Assembly (NCBI RefSeq): GCF_001690275.1
Contig: NZ_LZGW01000052.1
Span: 1 to 64,000 of the forward strand
Direction of reading: 5' to 3'
Length of the DNA: 64,000 nt
DNA from: Gilliamella sp. WF3-4
Lineage (GTDB): Bacteria; Pseudomonadota; Gammaproteobacteria; Enterobacterales; Orbaceae
Positions 19,715 to 28,660 of this stretch are shown piece by piece. Under the pieces are notes generated by a model. The model ran no database searches. It had not been told where the DNA came from and saw only the letters and a program-made list of their open reading frames with translations. A program made the position numbers and the translations under genes. Position 1 is the stretch's first letter; each line of letters opens with the position of its first letter.

Positions 19715-20278
19715 CTAACCCATTTTTTGATTTGGGTTGTGTGTTACGGTACTTGTTTCATTATGTGTATGTCCATTATAAATGGTTCTGATGTTTGAAA
19801 TAGTGCTGGTTTTATCTGCTATTTCTCCAGATGATTTGAATAATGGCGTATTAAATTGTGTTCCTGATGATGCGCTAACAACTAAATTTTTAGTATTTAG
19901 TTCAATTGCATCATCAGCGTTAACAATAAATTTTTTAGTTTTTACGTTAATCTCGTTATTACGGTTAAAAATAATAGCGTCACCCTCGTCTGTGTAAATG
20001 GCAACCTCGCCTTTTTTGAGCGATGTAATACGATAACGTCGGTCACCTGTGGTTAAAATCACACCATGCGATTTATCACCATCTAAGAATAATGCAACAG
20101 CTTCTGCGCCATCTAATGGCCTTGATGTGAACCCATACGGCTCGATATGCTCAATATCACTTTTTTGTTCACCGCCCGACATTTTGATTTGTAACGTTTG
20201 GCATTTGCTGTTGCTATCACTAAATGTTATATAGCCACGAGAAACTAGGTTCATTATTTTATTTAAAACTTTACGCAT
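19715..20278 (-). CDS. Baseplate spike/assembly protein V (Mu gp45-like)
   Basis: 187 aa. The N-terminal OB-like part (EPYGFTSRPLDGAEAV, GVILTTGDRRYR) is followed by short beta-helix repeats (GDAIIFNRNNEI, FIVNADDAIEL) and a tip with NGHTHNE. The HxH motif matches the metal-binding apex of P2/Mu spikes that pierce the outer membrane. Ribosome binding site GAGGT. Usual length for the family. Confidence 0.9.
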   Translation of the reverse strand: MRKVLNKIMNLVSRGYITFSDSNSKCQTLQIKMSGGEQKSDIEHIEPYGFTSRPLDGAEAVALFLDGDKSHGVILTTGDRRYRITSLKKGEVAIYTDEGDAIIFNRNNEINVKTKKFIVNADDAIELNTKNLVVSASSGTQFNTPLFKSSGEIADKTSTISNIRTIYNGHTHNETSTVTHNPNQKMG

Positions 20279-20298
20279 TAGAATACCTCACCATCTGG

Positions 20299-21339
20299 TT
20301 ACTTACCTTTTTTCTTCTTGTCAGGCAAATAGGCTTCAACTGGACCTATTTTTAATTCGCATAACGTTCCACGACTGCTTAAGCTATATTTAACTTCAGC
20401 AATAACCAGTTTTTCATTATCGTAACCCAGCAGCGGATCATTAACGACAACCATTTGATTGGGTTTCCATAACGTTCCGTCCCCCTGACGCCAACCTTGT
20501 ACGGTGTAAGTGACTTCTCTGGTTTTGCTTGCTCTCAGCACTTTTTCCATTTCACAGCGTTCTTGGCAAGTACCGTTATTCGAGTCGCCAGACTGCTTTA
20601 TGATTAATGGACGATAACGAACAATTTCCTCATCTTTAGATGTGGCGCTAACGGATGCTAGCGTTGCTTCACCAAAGTTTTCATCATCACCGATGCTTTG
20701 CCCTGAGACAAAATAATCGGAATATCGATCCTCGATACTATTTCCAGTATCCGCCGACAAAATATTAGCTCCTAAAACCAAGGCTGTTTTTGCCTCATCG
20801 AAACCGATATCACCAATCACTACTTGCCCTTGCTCATCATCAAATACAATAATTTGTTGCATACCCATTATTTTACTAATGACATCAAAAACAGTGTCCC
20901 CTTGATCCGCTTGAATGCTAATAGCACCAACATCATTACCTTGGTTGATAACGTTTAGCTTAAACGGTTTAACTAAATCTTGAATAACTTGAATAGTTGA
21001 ACTACCGCTATATTGTTTGGGTACTGCACTACAATCAATACAATCAGCGGTTTTACTTCTGCCAACAATGCCCATTGATAGTGATCCCGCATCATATCGA
21101 ATGGGCAATGCTTCAACGTACCCCGTTAAAACCACGTCATCATCAATATACACTTCAACTAAATCACCATTTTTAACATCAATTTTTGCTTCTGAAGCAT
21201 CGCCTGATGATGGCCATTGTCGAGTAATAGTGACATTAAAATCACGGGCTAGTCGTTCAATACCCGCCGAAATACTTACATCAGTCCAACCGCCAAAGTA
21301 TTTGTGATTAATTTTTAACAACACTTTATTATCGCTCAT
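20299..21339 (-). CDS. Baseplate hub protein (Mu gp44/gpP-like, late control D group)
   Basis: 346 aa. N-terminus FGGWTDVSISAGIERLARDF with DLVEVYIDDDVVLTGYVE is the gp27-like hub pattern of Mu gp44. The C-terminus (EKLVIAEVKYSLSSRGTLCE) is also typical. It forms the trimeric hub that joins tail tube and spike. The ATG overlaps the upstream stop (ATGA). Confidence 0.9.
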   Translation of the reverse strand: MSDNKVLLKINHKYFGGWTDVSISAGIERLARDFNVTITRQWPSSGDASEAKIDVKNGDLVEVYIDDDVVLTGYVEALPIRYDAGSLSMGIVGRSKTADCIDCSAVPKQYSGSSTIQVIQDLVKPFKLNVINQGNDVGAISIQADQGDTVFDVISKIMGMQQIIVFDDEQGQVVIGDIGFDEAKTALVLGANILSADTGNSIEDRYSDYFVSGQSIGDDENFGEATLASVSATSKDEEIVRYRPLIIKQSGDSNNGTCQERCEMEKVLRASKTREVTYTVQGWRQGDGTLWKPNQMVVVNDPLLGYDNEKLVIAEVKYSLSSRGTLCELKIGPVEAYLPDKKKKGK

Positions 21340-22715
21340 GGTTTGGGTACTCTCAGTTCTTTAACGGGCACAAAACCAGGATGAAGGACGTTGTTGCGAA
21401 TTGATATATCATCATAACGTGTCGCATTGTTATAGAGATAGTGCGCTAAAACTAAATCGGGCAATACGTCCTTAGGCATATAAACAATGGTTTTTTCTAT
21501 TTTGATTAAGCGTGCATTGATATCTTGGTTAACTGCAGCTTTTAATTTTACTAGTGCAATGTACAAACCATCATGCTCGGTTCTTGACAGTTCTTTATCA
21601 AACGATTCATTAATAGCATCTTTGATATCCAGCAAATCATCAAATGAAATGGTATTACTTTTTTCAACTGTTGATGATGTTGATATGGTTGAGATTGTTA
21701 TGTTAGCCTGTGAATTGTTTATGTTCCCATTTGGCAAAGTATCCCCTCTGCTGAAATAATTCTCTTTTTTCCCTTTTGTTGATTCTAACGCCACAGGCGC
21801 AAAAGCTTGTTTTCTTTTATCTTCAACTTGCTTCGGCAATGACGCAATTATTCGTGATGCTTCTGTCAGTGCGGTTACGCGAATCGCGGTATTGATTAAA
21901 TTTTGATTTTTCTTTCTTTTTTGGGTCGATTTGCTATCTGTTGACCAAATGGCGCTAGGCAAAACGCTTTTTATAAATAATACGCCGTTAAACACCTTTA
22001 CTCTGGCTACCAAATCATTTACAGAATTGGAAAATGTTGTTGCGCTTTGCCAAACATTTTTGATTGAATTAATAATGGATGAACCCCTAGCACCAAGAAT
22101 GGGTGATAAATCACCATTTAGGATTTTAATCACATCATTAACATAGGGAGTTATCGCATTATAAGCATCAGCTATGTCATTTAAAATTGACACGGTTTCA
22201 TCAAGAATATTACTCAAGACAAAATCGGGCGCGTCGATTAAATCAAAATCTTCAAATGCATCTAGTAGTGCTTGATCTACATTATCTGCATTTTCATCAA
22301 CCACATCATCTGTTGCGATAGATGAATCGGGGAAGATTAATTCCCCCGCCTCAACAAAAGAGAATGAAATAACACTCATTCGACCGTTTTCAACCGAGTT
22401 ACTAACGGTTGCCGTGCCGGTAATGTTAACATTCAATTCACCAAATATGGGGTGCATGAGTGTACCTGCACCTTCTTTCTCGATGGCTTCTACCAGTTTT
22501 TCAGCTTGTTCTTTGTGGTCGTCACCAATAACAAACGCATCAATTTTATTTTTACGCGCAGAACGACCTAGATCTTCCGTATAAGGAACATCTCGGAACG
22601 GATATTCATGGGTTTCATTACGCCGACCAAATTCAGCTGATGTGCCACTCACTTGGAATGGCACTCCTCGAAAACTTGCTGGTAATAAATCATTTAGCCA
22701 ATTCATGAAGTTCAT
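21336..22715 (-). CDS. DNA circularisation N-terminal domain protein (Mu gp43/gpN-like tail protein)
   Basis: About 459 aa, starting at the ATG with AGGAG upstream that overlaps the tape-measure stop (TGATG). Residues 1-60 (LLPASFRGVPFQV, HEYPFRDVPYTEDLGR) match the DNA_circ_N domain. Despite the family name this is a tail/baseplate protein located between tape measure and hub. Rest is helical and acidic. Confidence 0.88.
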   Translation of the reverse strand: MNFMNWLNDLLPASFRGVPFQVSGTSAEFGRRNETHEYPFRDVPYTEDLGRSARKNKIDAFVIGDDHKEQAEKLVEAIEKEGAGTLMHPIFGELNVNITGTATVSNSVENGRMSVISFSFVEAGELIFPDSSIATDDVVDENADNVDQALLDAFEDFDLIDAPDFVLSNILDETVSILNDIADAYNAITPYVNDVIKILNGDLSPILGARGSSIINSIKNVWQSATTFSNSVNDLVARVKVFNGVLFIKSVLPSAIWSTDSKSTQKRKKNQNLINTAIRVTALTEASRIIASLPKQVEDKRKQAFAPVALESTKGKKENYFSRGDTLPNGNINNSQANITISTISTSSTVEKSNTISFDDLLDIKDAINESFDKELSRTEHDGLYIALVKLKAAVNQDINARLIKIEKTIVYMPKDVLPDLVLAHYLYNNATRYDDISIRNNVLHPGFVPVKELRVPKP

Positions 22716-25162
22716 CAATAGACTCCTAATGCATATGGATTCCAACCCACATCGGCTTTAGTATCAAAACCCGATGCCTGTTTAGTTTGTTTTACGATAG
22801 TCCCTTGCGGGGCATTTTCAAACTTCACAACCAATTCACCATTACTATTTCGATTTGCATTATTATTTGAAAAGTTATTAATTGGCATTTGAGGCGTTTG
22901 ATAATTGGAGCATGTAACCATTGGTTTGGTCATTTCTTTCGGTAAACTCGCTGTATCAGCCGTAACTTTTACTTTCTTTTCATTGTCACCGAAAAGAAAG
23001 CCCCAAGCATCTAGTAGCGGTTGGATGCCAGACTTAACGTTATCCCATAGGTTTTTAAAGAAATTCTGAACACTTTCCCATGCCGTTGGTATAACTTCAC
23101 CCGCATTTTTAAAGGGTTCAATGAATATATCAAAAATCAGCATTACATATGGCTCAATAGACGCCCACAATCCGCTAAAAAACTCATTCACCCTCTGCCA
23201 GCCATTTATGATGCTTTCACCACCTGCTTTAAATTCTGCTATAAAATAATCAATAATAGGCATAACGTAAGGTTTTATCACCCCCCATAGCCATTGAAAG
23301 AACTTAACTATATCATCCCAGTATGTGATGATTAATGTTGCAGCAATAGCTATACCTGTCATGATTAGCCCAATTGGATTCATGGCCATGACCGTGAAAA
23401 GCGCAATTGAAGTAACTCGAACAATTTTAAATGCATTGGATAATGCTATCTGTGCGAAAGCAAATAATTTCGTCGCTAAAGTAATGCTTTTTAAAATTCC
23501 TGTATAAGCCACCGTCACTATTTTAAGCGCTATTGAGGAATTTCGAACCGTTTTAAATGCATTAGATAATGCTACCTGCGCGAAAGTAAATAATTTTGTC
23601 GCTAAAGTAATGCTTTTTAAAACGCCTGTATGAGCCAATGTCACTATTCTAAGTGCTATTGAGGAATTTCGAACCTTTTTAAATGCATTAGATAATGCTA
23701 TCTTCGAGAAAGTAAATAATTTTGTTGCTAAAGTAATGCTTTTTAAAACACCTGTATGAGCCAATGTCACTATTTTAAGTGCTATTGAGGAATTTCGAAC
23801 CTTTTTAAATGCATTAGATAATTTTAATTGAATAGCCGCATGAGACTTTGTTACCCATTTATTAGCTTTAAGTACACCGTTGTAAATATCGATCCCGGTT
23901 GTTAGCACACCAACAATAGTATTCACACCTGCACATGCAACACGAAGACCAATTAACCCCACAATCGCCATCGCAGCCATTTTCACGAGTTCAGGATTTT
24001 CTTGAATAAAATGCCCGAATGAAACGATTAACGGTTGCATTTGGTTTAATAGTTCGATAAATGTTGGTAATAATGCCTCACCAATTGATAAACTGATATT
24101 ATTAAGACCATTATTAAAAATTTGTAATTTTTGGGCTACGTTATTTAATCTTAATTCATACTGTTCCTGCATCAAACCAGCGTATTGCGATGCATCCTCA
24201 ACACGCTTAAAATTAGTTTTTAATAGTTCCAGATTATCAACTAATGGTGAAATTGCAGCAATACTTTCTTTACCAAACAAATCTGCTAGTAACGCAGATT
24301 GCCTATCTTTTGGTACTTTACCTAGCGATTCAAGTACTGATGTAATCGCTCCTTCGGCATCTTTCTGCATGATGTTAGCTATTTCAGTTGATGTGAAGCC
24401 TAACTGTTGTAATGCCTCTTGTTGTTTCTCAGTCGCAGCCTCACCTGATGCCAGCATCGACATAAAGTTTTTTATACCCGTAGCTGCTTGATCGGTATTT
24501 GTACCAACGGAAATAATTGTTGAACTTAATGCAACTAACTTGTCAGTACTGCTACCAGAAATATTATCCAGCGAGCCAATTTCTGTAACTACATTTGTAA
24601 CTACATCTGAAATATCTTTGGCTTTTGCATTTTGCGGGTTGCTCAACAATTTAATTTTATCAGATAATTCAACAACCTCGTTTTGAGTTAGCTTTAAAGC
24701 TGTTCGCCATGTTGCCATTGTGCTACTCGCTTCTTCCGCAGAGCTATCAAATGCTATACCCATTTTTACAGCATCTTCGGCAAATTGCTTTAAATCTTCT
24801 TTTGGGATACCTGCTTGTCCGCCTGCTGCAACAATTGCGCCGATATCTTTAGCTGCCATTGGTAACGTTAGTGACATTTCACGAATATCTTGCCCCATTT
24901 GTTTGAATTGCTCAGGCGTATCAAAGTCAACAACCTTTTTGATGTCAGCCATAACTTCTTCATACGCTATTGCATCTTTCACACCTTTAACAAACGGCGC
25001 AGAAATATTAAGGCCAGTTACAGCACCTTTTAGATCAAATTTGGCAAACTTTGAGTTTTGCACACTTTTTTGAAATTTTTCAAGTTTGCCTTTTATATTA
25101 TTTAATTTTGGCGGTAGCTTATCGATATATTCCTTTGCAGCTTTTAAATTAAAGCTAGTCAT
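22715..25162 (-). CDS. Tail tape measure protein, TP901 family
   Basis: 815 aa. Residues about 80-370 form the TP901 core (EVMADIKKVVDF, GQDIREMSLTLP, FDSSAEEASSTMATWRTAL). Residues about 450-580 contain a 42-residue repeat in about three and a half copies (NAFK.VRNSSIAL), followed by membrane-like segments and a Trp-rich region (WLWGVIKPYV, FFSGLWASIEPYV). Tape measure length sets tail length; by the usual 1.5 angstrom per residue rule the tail would be about 120 nm. The ATG overlaps the TGA of the frameshifted chaperone extension. Confidence 0.92.
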   Translation of the reverse strand: MTSFNLKAAKEYIDKLPPKLNNIKGKLEKFQKSVQNSKFAKFDLKGAVTGLNISAPFVKGVKDAIAYEEVMADIKKVVDFDTPEQFKQMGQDIREMSLTLPMAAKDIGAIVAAGGQAGIPKEDLKQFAEDAVKMGIAFDSSAEEASSTMATWRTALKLTQNEVVELSDKIKLLSNPQNAKAKDISDVVTNVVTEIGSLDNISGSSTDKLVALSSTIISVGTNTDQAATGIKNFMSMLASGEAATEKQQEALQQLGFTSTEIANIMQKDAEGAITSVLESLGKVPKDRQSALLADLFGKESIAAISPLVDNLELLKTNFKRVEDASQYAGLMQEQYELRLNNVAQKLQIFNNGLNNISLSIGEALLPTFIELLNQMQPLIVSFGHFIQENPELVKMAAMAIVGLIGLRVACAGVNTIVGVLTTGIDIYNGVLKANKWVTKSHAAIQLKLSNAFKKVRNSSIALKIVTLAHTGVLKSITLATKLFTFSKIALSNAFKKVRNSSIALRIVTLAHTGVLKSITLATKLFTFAQVALSNAFKTVRNSSIALKIVTVAYTGILKSITLATKLFAFAQIALSNAFKIVRVTSIALFTVMAMNPIGLIMTGIAIAATLIITYWDDIVKFFQWLWGVIKPYVMPIIDYFIAEFKAGGESIINGWQRVNEFFSGLWASIEPYVMLIFDIFIEPFKNAGEVIPTAWESVQNFFKNLWDNVKSGIQPLLDAWGFLFGDNEKKVKVTADTASLPKEMTKPMVTCSNYQTPQMPINNFSNNNANRNSNGELVVKFENAPQGTIVKQTKQASGFDTKADVGWNPYALGVY
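23429..23830 (-). repeat. 126-bp tandem repeats inside the tape measure gene
   Basis: The same 126-base segment starts at 23429, 23555, 23681 and partly at 23807; copies differ by a few bases each. It encodes a 42-residue hydrophobic/helical module. The frame is preserved, so copy number changes would alter tail length without breaking the gene. Confidence 0.85.
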
Positions 25163-25371
25163 AATGTTGATTCCTTGCTATTTTCTATGCGGTTTGCTTG
25201 TTCACAGAGTTCAAAGACTTCGGATAGTGAACGTTCTTCAATGATGTAGAAAGGAGAAAGTTGCCAGTACTTGGCAACTTCAAAACAAAGGTTTACAAGA
25301 TATTCAATGGTGATGATTGGGCTTGCTCCGCTTCCAATGGCGTCTCTGCCTCCTTTACTTGATCCTTTGGG
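25159..25371 (-). CDS. -1 frameshift extension of the tail assembly chaperone
   Basis: Inside the gp41-like gene, in frame as C CCA AAG, lies the slippery heptamer CCCAAAG (25371-25365). A -1 shift there gives an open frame to TGA at 25159-25161 with a credible protein: ASPIITIEYLVNLCFEVA, then KYWQLSPFYIIEERSLSEVF. That TGA overlaps the tape-measure ATG (ATGA). Chaperone pairs made by frameshift just before the tape measure are a known trait of tailed phages. No frame without a shift explains this conserved-looking stretch. Confidence 0.75.
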   Translation of the reverse strand, partial: PKGSSKGGRDAIGSGASPIITIEYLVNLCFEVAKYWQLSPFYIIEERSLSEVFELCEQANRIENSKESTL

Positions 25372-25619
25372 CCAAAGAACATCATAATTTCTCCCGTAAT
25401 CATTAGAAAATCATAGGGTGTAAGTTGTTCCACCGAGCTTGGTGTAACATTACCTAATGCCACGATGTAATCAGCCACTTTTTTAGGATCGCCAATCATT
25501 TGGCTATCAAATGGGAATCCCAATTTTTTGATATCTTTGACGGTAGGCTCTTTTAATTCCAGCACATGTAATTCATTGCCATGTGCCATGATCGGCTGTG
25601 ATAGTTTAATTTCTTTCAT
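25293..25619 (-). CDS. Tail assembly chaperone (Mu gp41-like)
   Basis: 108 aa. Pattern KEIKLSQPI, LELKEPTVKDIKKLG and SSVEQLTPYDFLMI matches the Mu gp41 / Phage_TAC_7 family, which coats the tape measure during tail assembly. Located between tube and tape measure genes. Its 3' part carries the frameshift signal described for 25159-25371, so it probably makes a short and a long product. Confidence 0.88.
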   Translation of the reverse strand: MKEIKLSQPIMAHGNELHVLELKEPTVKDIKKLGFPFDSQMIGDPKKVADYIVALGNVTPSSVEQLTPYDFLMITGEIMMFFGPKDQVKEAETPLEAEQAQSSPLNIL

Positions 25620-25981
25620 TATTGATAAAATCCTTCTTCACCGTGAAATTCGATTTCTGCTGTACCGTCTTCGGCATTGTGATTAACTTCACCTTCTACC
25701 CAAGCATTAGATAAAACGTAAACCTTACCGTTGGCAAGTTCTGCGGTAACTGTCATTGAATCGCTAGACATTAACTTGTCGATTGGAAAATCACTCGGTA
25801 CTTTAAATGTCCCTTTAATGTACGGAGCTCGGAATGTTTCTTTATAGTGAACGCTATTATCTAATCCCAAAATACTTTCTTTTACATTAGTATTCATTGG
25901 GACTTCAATACCGCCTGTTAATGATAGTTGGTTGGCATCAACTTTAATATAAGTTGTTCCTGCAATACGTCGTTGTGTCAT
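25619..25981 (-). CDS. Tail tube protein (Mu gpM-like)
   Basis: 120 aa. The start (MTQRRIAGTTYIKVDANQL) and PMNTNVKESILGLDNSVHYKE split around a turn match the Mu/P2 tail tube family. It polymerises into the inner tube. Stop and start overlap by one base with the sheath and chaperone genes. Confidence 0.92.
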   Translation of the reverse strand: MTQRRIAGTTYIKVDANQLSLTGGIEVPMNTNVKESILGLDNSVHYKETFRAPYIKGTFKVPSDFPIDKLMSSDSMTVTAELANGKVYVLSNAWVEGEVNHNAEDGTAEIEFHGEEGFYQ

Positions 25982-27480
25982 TAGTTTTTCTCCTCTGGAT
26001 ATTGCAATCTAAACTGTGCTAACACAGCAAAAACGCGTAATTGATTAACGAGATCAGGTGGGAATAACACATCTAATCGATTAGGATCGTTGACATTTCG
26101 TTCAACAATTAAGTTCTTTTTGAACACATCAAAGTTTTCAACTAAACCTAATAATTCTAATTGTCGATATGTTGCATTAATTTCCGCTTTAGCGACGGAA
26201 GGGGTGATAATTGCCTGCCCTGCACCAAATCGCGTGCCGTCATTTGCTAGTTTATGCCGTGGGTATTTAGATGTGATCACACTGCGTAATTTACGTAATA
26301 CATACGCTAGCGTATGCAAGGTTTCACTATCTAAATAGCTATTATCAGCAATGCCGTAGCTATTACGTTGATAGGTTGTGATATCACGTTGTATTAATAA
26401 ATTTCCGCTAGAAACATAAGCTGTAGCAATACCATGGCTTAGCAAAGATTGTTGTTCTGTTAGTGTAAACTGATCACTATCTGGTGCGGGTAACGCGCCG
26501 TTTAATAAGCCCGTTTGTGTTGGTCGAGCAGGATCGTTACGAATAAAAATTGCATTCCGCGCTGTTCGCATTGCAATTAATTCATCAATACCTGTCTGAA
26601 TGTTTTTTTCATAGCCTGCAACGGTAATATGTTGGTAATTTAATTTATCACCAAATTCGACAAGCTCGGATAAATCACCTTTTTTAGCAGTATAAGCATG
26701 TCCATACAATTGGCGCGCATAACTCCAACGCCCTACTGTGTCATCCATTTCTTGGTTGAATGTTGCGAGTGATGCTAAGTCATTAAATGGAAAGGCGATA
26801 AAATCAAGGAGTTTGTCCCCCATCGCGGCAATAACCGGCGTTAAATCTGGAGTACCTGTTCCGCCATGCATTTGCGTGATGGCAATATTTAATCCGTCAG
26901 GTGTTTCTTCTCCGCCGATTGTGCCGTAATAGTTAAAGCATAGCGGGATATCATTGCCATTCAATCCTTTGTTTTTGGCTGTTAACGTGATAGTGCTATT
27001 GCTAATAGTTGCTGTAACAGGTAAATTGGAATTGGTATTAATTGCATTATTTAGTGCATTGGCAATATTGTCCGCAGTATCCGAAATCGTTACGCGCGAT
27101 TGAATTTTGCAGTTACCAATATATAAACTTAATGTCCCTGTTTCTTCTGCGGTGCCTGATATTTGAATAGTACCTGTTGCGTTTGAGCCAGATGCAGGTT
27201 CGTCAACAGCAATCACCCATAACTCACCAAAATTATCGGTGTTTCGATAGGATTCAACCATTCTAGATAATTGGCTACCTTGTCCTGCGAGTTTTTTAGC
27301 TTGATCTGCAGACGGCATAATAATGAGCTTATTACGTTCAATACTGCTATCAGCTAATGGATAAGCAATAATTAATGAAGCACCGCTATCTTGAATTGTA
27401 TTAGCCGCAGACGAATCCACTTCCGCATAAAATAATGGAACTTTTATATTGTTAGGAATATTGTTAAAACTAATTGTCAT
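25981..27480 (-). CDS. Contractile tail sheath protein (Mu gpL-like)
   Basis: 499 aa, full family length. N-terminus ISFNNIPNNIKVPLFYAEVD, central VIAVDEPASGSNATGTI and GHAYTAKKGDLSEL, and the C-terminal half with PRHKLANDGTRFGAGQAI are the classic sheath pattern. The C-terminal strand that links sheath subunits is present. An intact sheath gene shows the tail is contractile, R-type rather than F-type. Confidence 0.95.
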   Translation of the reverse strand: MTISFNNIPNNIKVPLFYAEVDSSAANTIQDSGASLIIAYPLADSSIERNKLIIMPSADQAKKLAGQGSQLSRMVESYRNTDNFGELWVIAVDEPASGSNATGTIQISGTAEETGTLSLYIGNCKIQSRVTISDTADNIANALNNAINTNSNLPVTATISNSTITLTAKNKGLNGNDIPLCFNYYGTIGGEETPDGLNIAITQMHGGTGTPDLTPVIAAMGDKLLDFIAFPFNDLASLATFNQEMDDTVGRWSYARQLYGHAYTAKKGDLSELVEFGDKLNYQHITVAGYEKNIQTGIDELIAMRTARNAIFIRNDPARPTQTGLLNGALPAPDSDQFTLTEQQSLLSHGIATAYVSSGNLLIQRDITTYQRNSYGIADNSYLDSETLHTLAYVLRKLRSVITSKYPRHKLANDGTRFGAGQAIITPSVAKAEINATYRQLELLGLVENFDVFKKNLIVERNVNDPNRLDVLFPPDLVNQLRVFAVLAQFRLQYPEEKN

Positions 27481-27482
27481 TT

Positions 27483-27653
27483 TTAGTTACCCTTTTTTTG
27501 TTTTAATTTGATGTTGGTTGTTTCTTCAACATCATTATTTGCCAGTCGTCTAGCCCAGTATTGGTTAAACTCAACATGACGACCGCCTTTAGGTAAATAA
27601 TCCCCGTTATCTGGGTCATATACCTGTTTGTTATTGATAGGTTTAATTATCAT
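27483..27653 (-). CDS. DUF2635 small tail protein (Mu gp38-like)
   Basis: 56 aa from the ATG giving MIIKPINNKQVYDP (an ATG 12 bases upstream is also open). Pattern YLPKGGRHVEFNQYWARRL is typical of DUF2635, which precedes the sheath gene in Mu-like tails. Overlaps the end of gp37 by 11 bases. Confidence 0.8.
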   Translation of the reverse strand: MIIKPINNKQVYDPDNGDYLPKGGRHVEFNQYWARRLANNDVEETTNIKLKQKKGN

Positions 27654-28287
27654 TATTGCCCTCATAGATATTATTATTTTGAAAATTCACCGTTACCCCC
27701 GAATCTAGTTCATTAATCGTTCCTGATAGAGTATCGAAGTTGCCAATGTTTAACGGGTTATACTGCGGAGGTTTGATGGCATTTGGGTCGTTTGGATCGA
27801 ATTGCCAATCAGGATCGGGAATTGGATTATCAATAGCATTTAAATCAAAGTGTTGACGAGTATTATCAAAACCAACTTCGCGCACTGCACTAAAATTGAA
27901 TTGATAAAAAAGTCTTCCCTGATCTAAATCCAGTAAACCGCCACCATCATATTGAATTGGATTATGCGATGAAGAAGGTTCAAGACCGAGTAAAGCTCGC
28001 CAAAGTTCGGTTTTTATGTTTTCGACAATGTCATATGCTTCGTGTTGACCTTGTTCATCTAATGGTTTTAATACAACAATAACCCCAAAACTTTCTGTCA
28101 CATTTTGCCAATAATCTGTTTGTGACTTGTTGTCTTGTGCTCTATCATCAAGCGGAACAACATAAGCGGCAGGTAATTTTAAAAGTGCCGTATCTTTAAT
28201 AGCTGAAAACGCAGCAGCACCGCCAACCCGACCTGCAAAGCTAGGGCTAAAATGGCGTAATGTGTGAACGATATGTGATAATTTCAT
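27643..28287 (-). CDS. Tail terminator-like protein (Mu gp37-like)
   Basis: 214 aa. SFAGRVGGAAAFSAIKDTAL and LPAAYVVPLDDRA followed by ESFGVIVVLKP match the Gp37/tail terminator family that caps the tube at the head-proximal end. It is the first intact structural gene; its ATG overlaps the TGA of an upstream scrap. In a head-carrying Mu-like phage more head and joining genes would precede it. Confidence 0.85.
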   Translation of the reverse strand: MKLSHIVHTLRHFSPSFAGRVGGAAAFSAIKDTALLKLPAAYVVPLDDRAQDNKSQTDYWQNVTESFGVIVVLKPLDEQGQHEAYDIVENIKTELWRALLGLEPSSSHNPIQYDGGGLLDLDQGRLFYQFNFSAVREVGFDNTRQHFDLNAIDNPIPDPDWQFDPNDPNAIKPPQYNPLNIGNFDTLSGTINELDSGVTVNFQNNNIYEGNNDN

Positions 28288-28373
28288 TGTTTAACCTGCT
28301 TCATTGAGTTGACTAGATCTGTAGTTAACGTGTTTTTACGCCATGATGATTCTTTCTTTAATGTACCAATCAT
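28284..28373 (-). pseudogene. 3' scrap of a deleted structural gene
   Basis: 29 codons (MIGTLKKESSWRKN...) ending in TGA that overlaps the gp37 ATG (ATGA). The frame is closed by TAA about 25 bases further upstream. Coupled stop/start overlaps are normal within the tail operon, so this looks like the end of the gene that used to precede gp37, cut away together with the head genes. Too short to identify. Confidence 0.45.
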
Positions 28374-28660
28374 GAAATTTTTAAACGGAGTAATCCTTTA
28401 TGGAAGCCTGATTTGCTATAACAATAACTAGCAATATCAAGCATTACGATGTCGAGACAAATGGTGGAGATAATTTTTCGCTCGGTTAATTGCAGCTTTT
28501 AGCTATCTATATTGAATAAATTGTTTTATCAGCATTATCTAGCTGTAGGTAGTTCATATCTTTTTATATAAAACGCATAACACAAAAAATTTCGTTTTAG
28601 ATATGTTAAGCATGCTTTATGCCAATGTGTATAGTTGCATCCGTTTATCATATCTACTGT
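28374..28660. other. Non-coding junction at the head-gene deletion point
   Basis: About 290 AT-rich bases between the truncated structural scrap and the spanin genes. No ORF, repeat or terminator hairpin stands out. This is where head genes would be expected in an intact phage. Confidence 0.4.
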
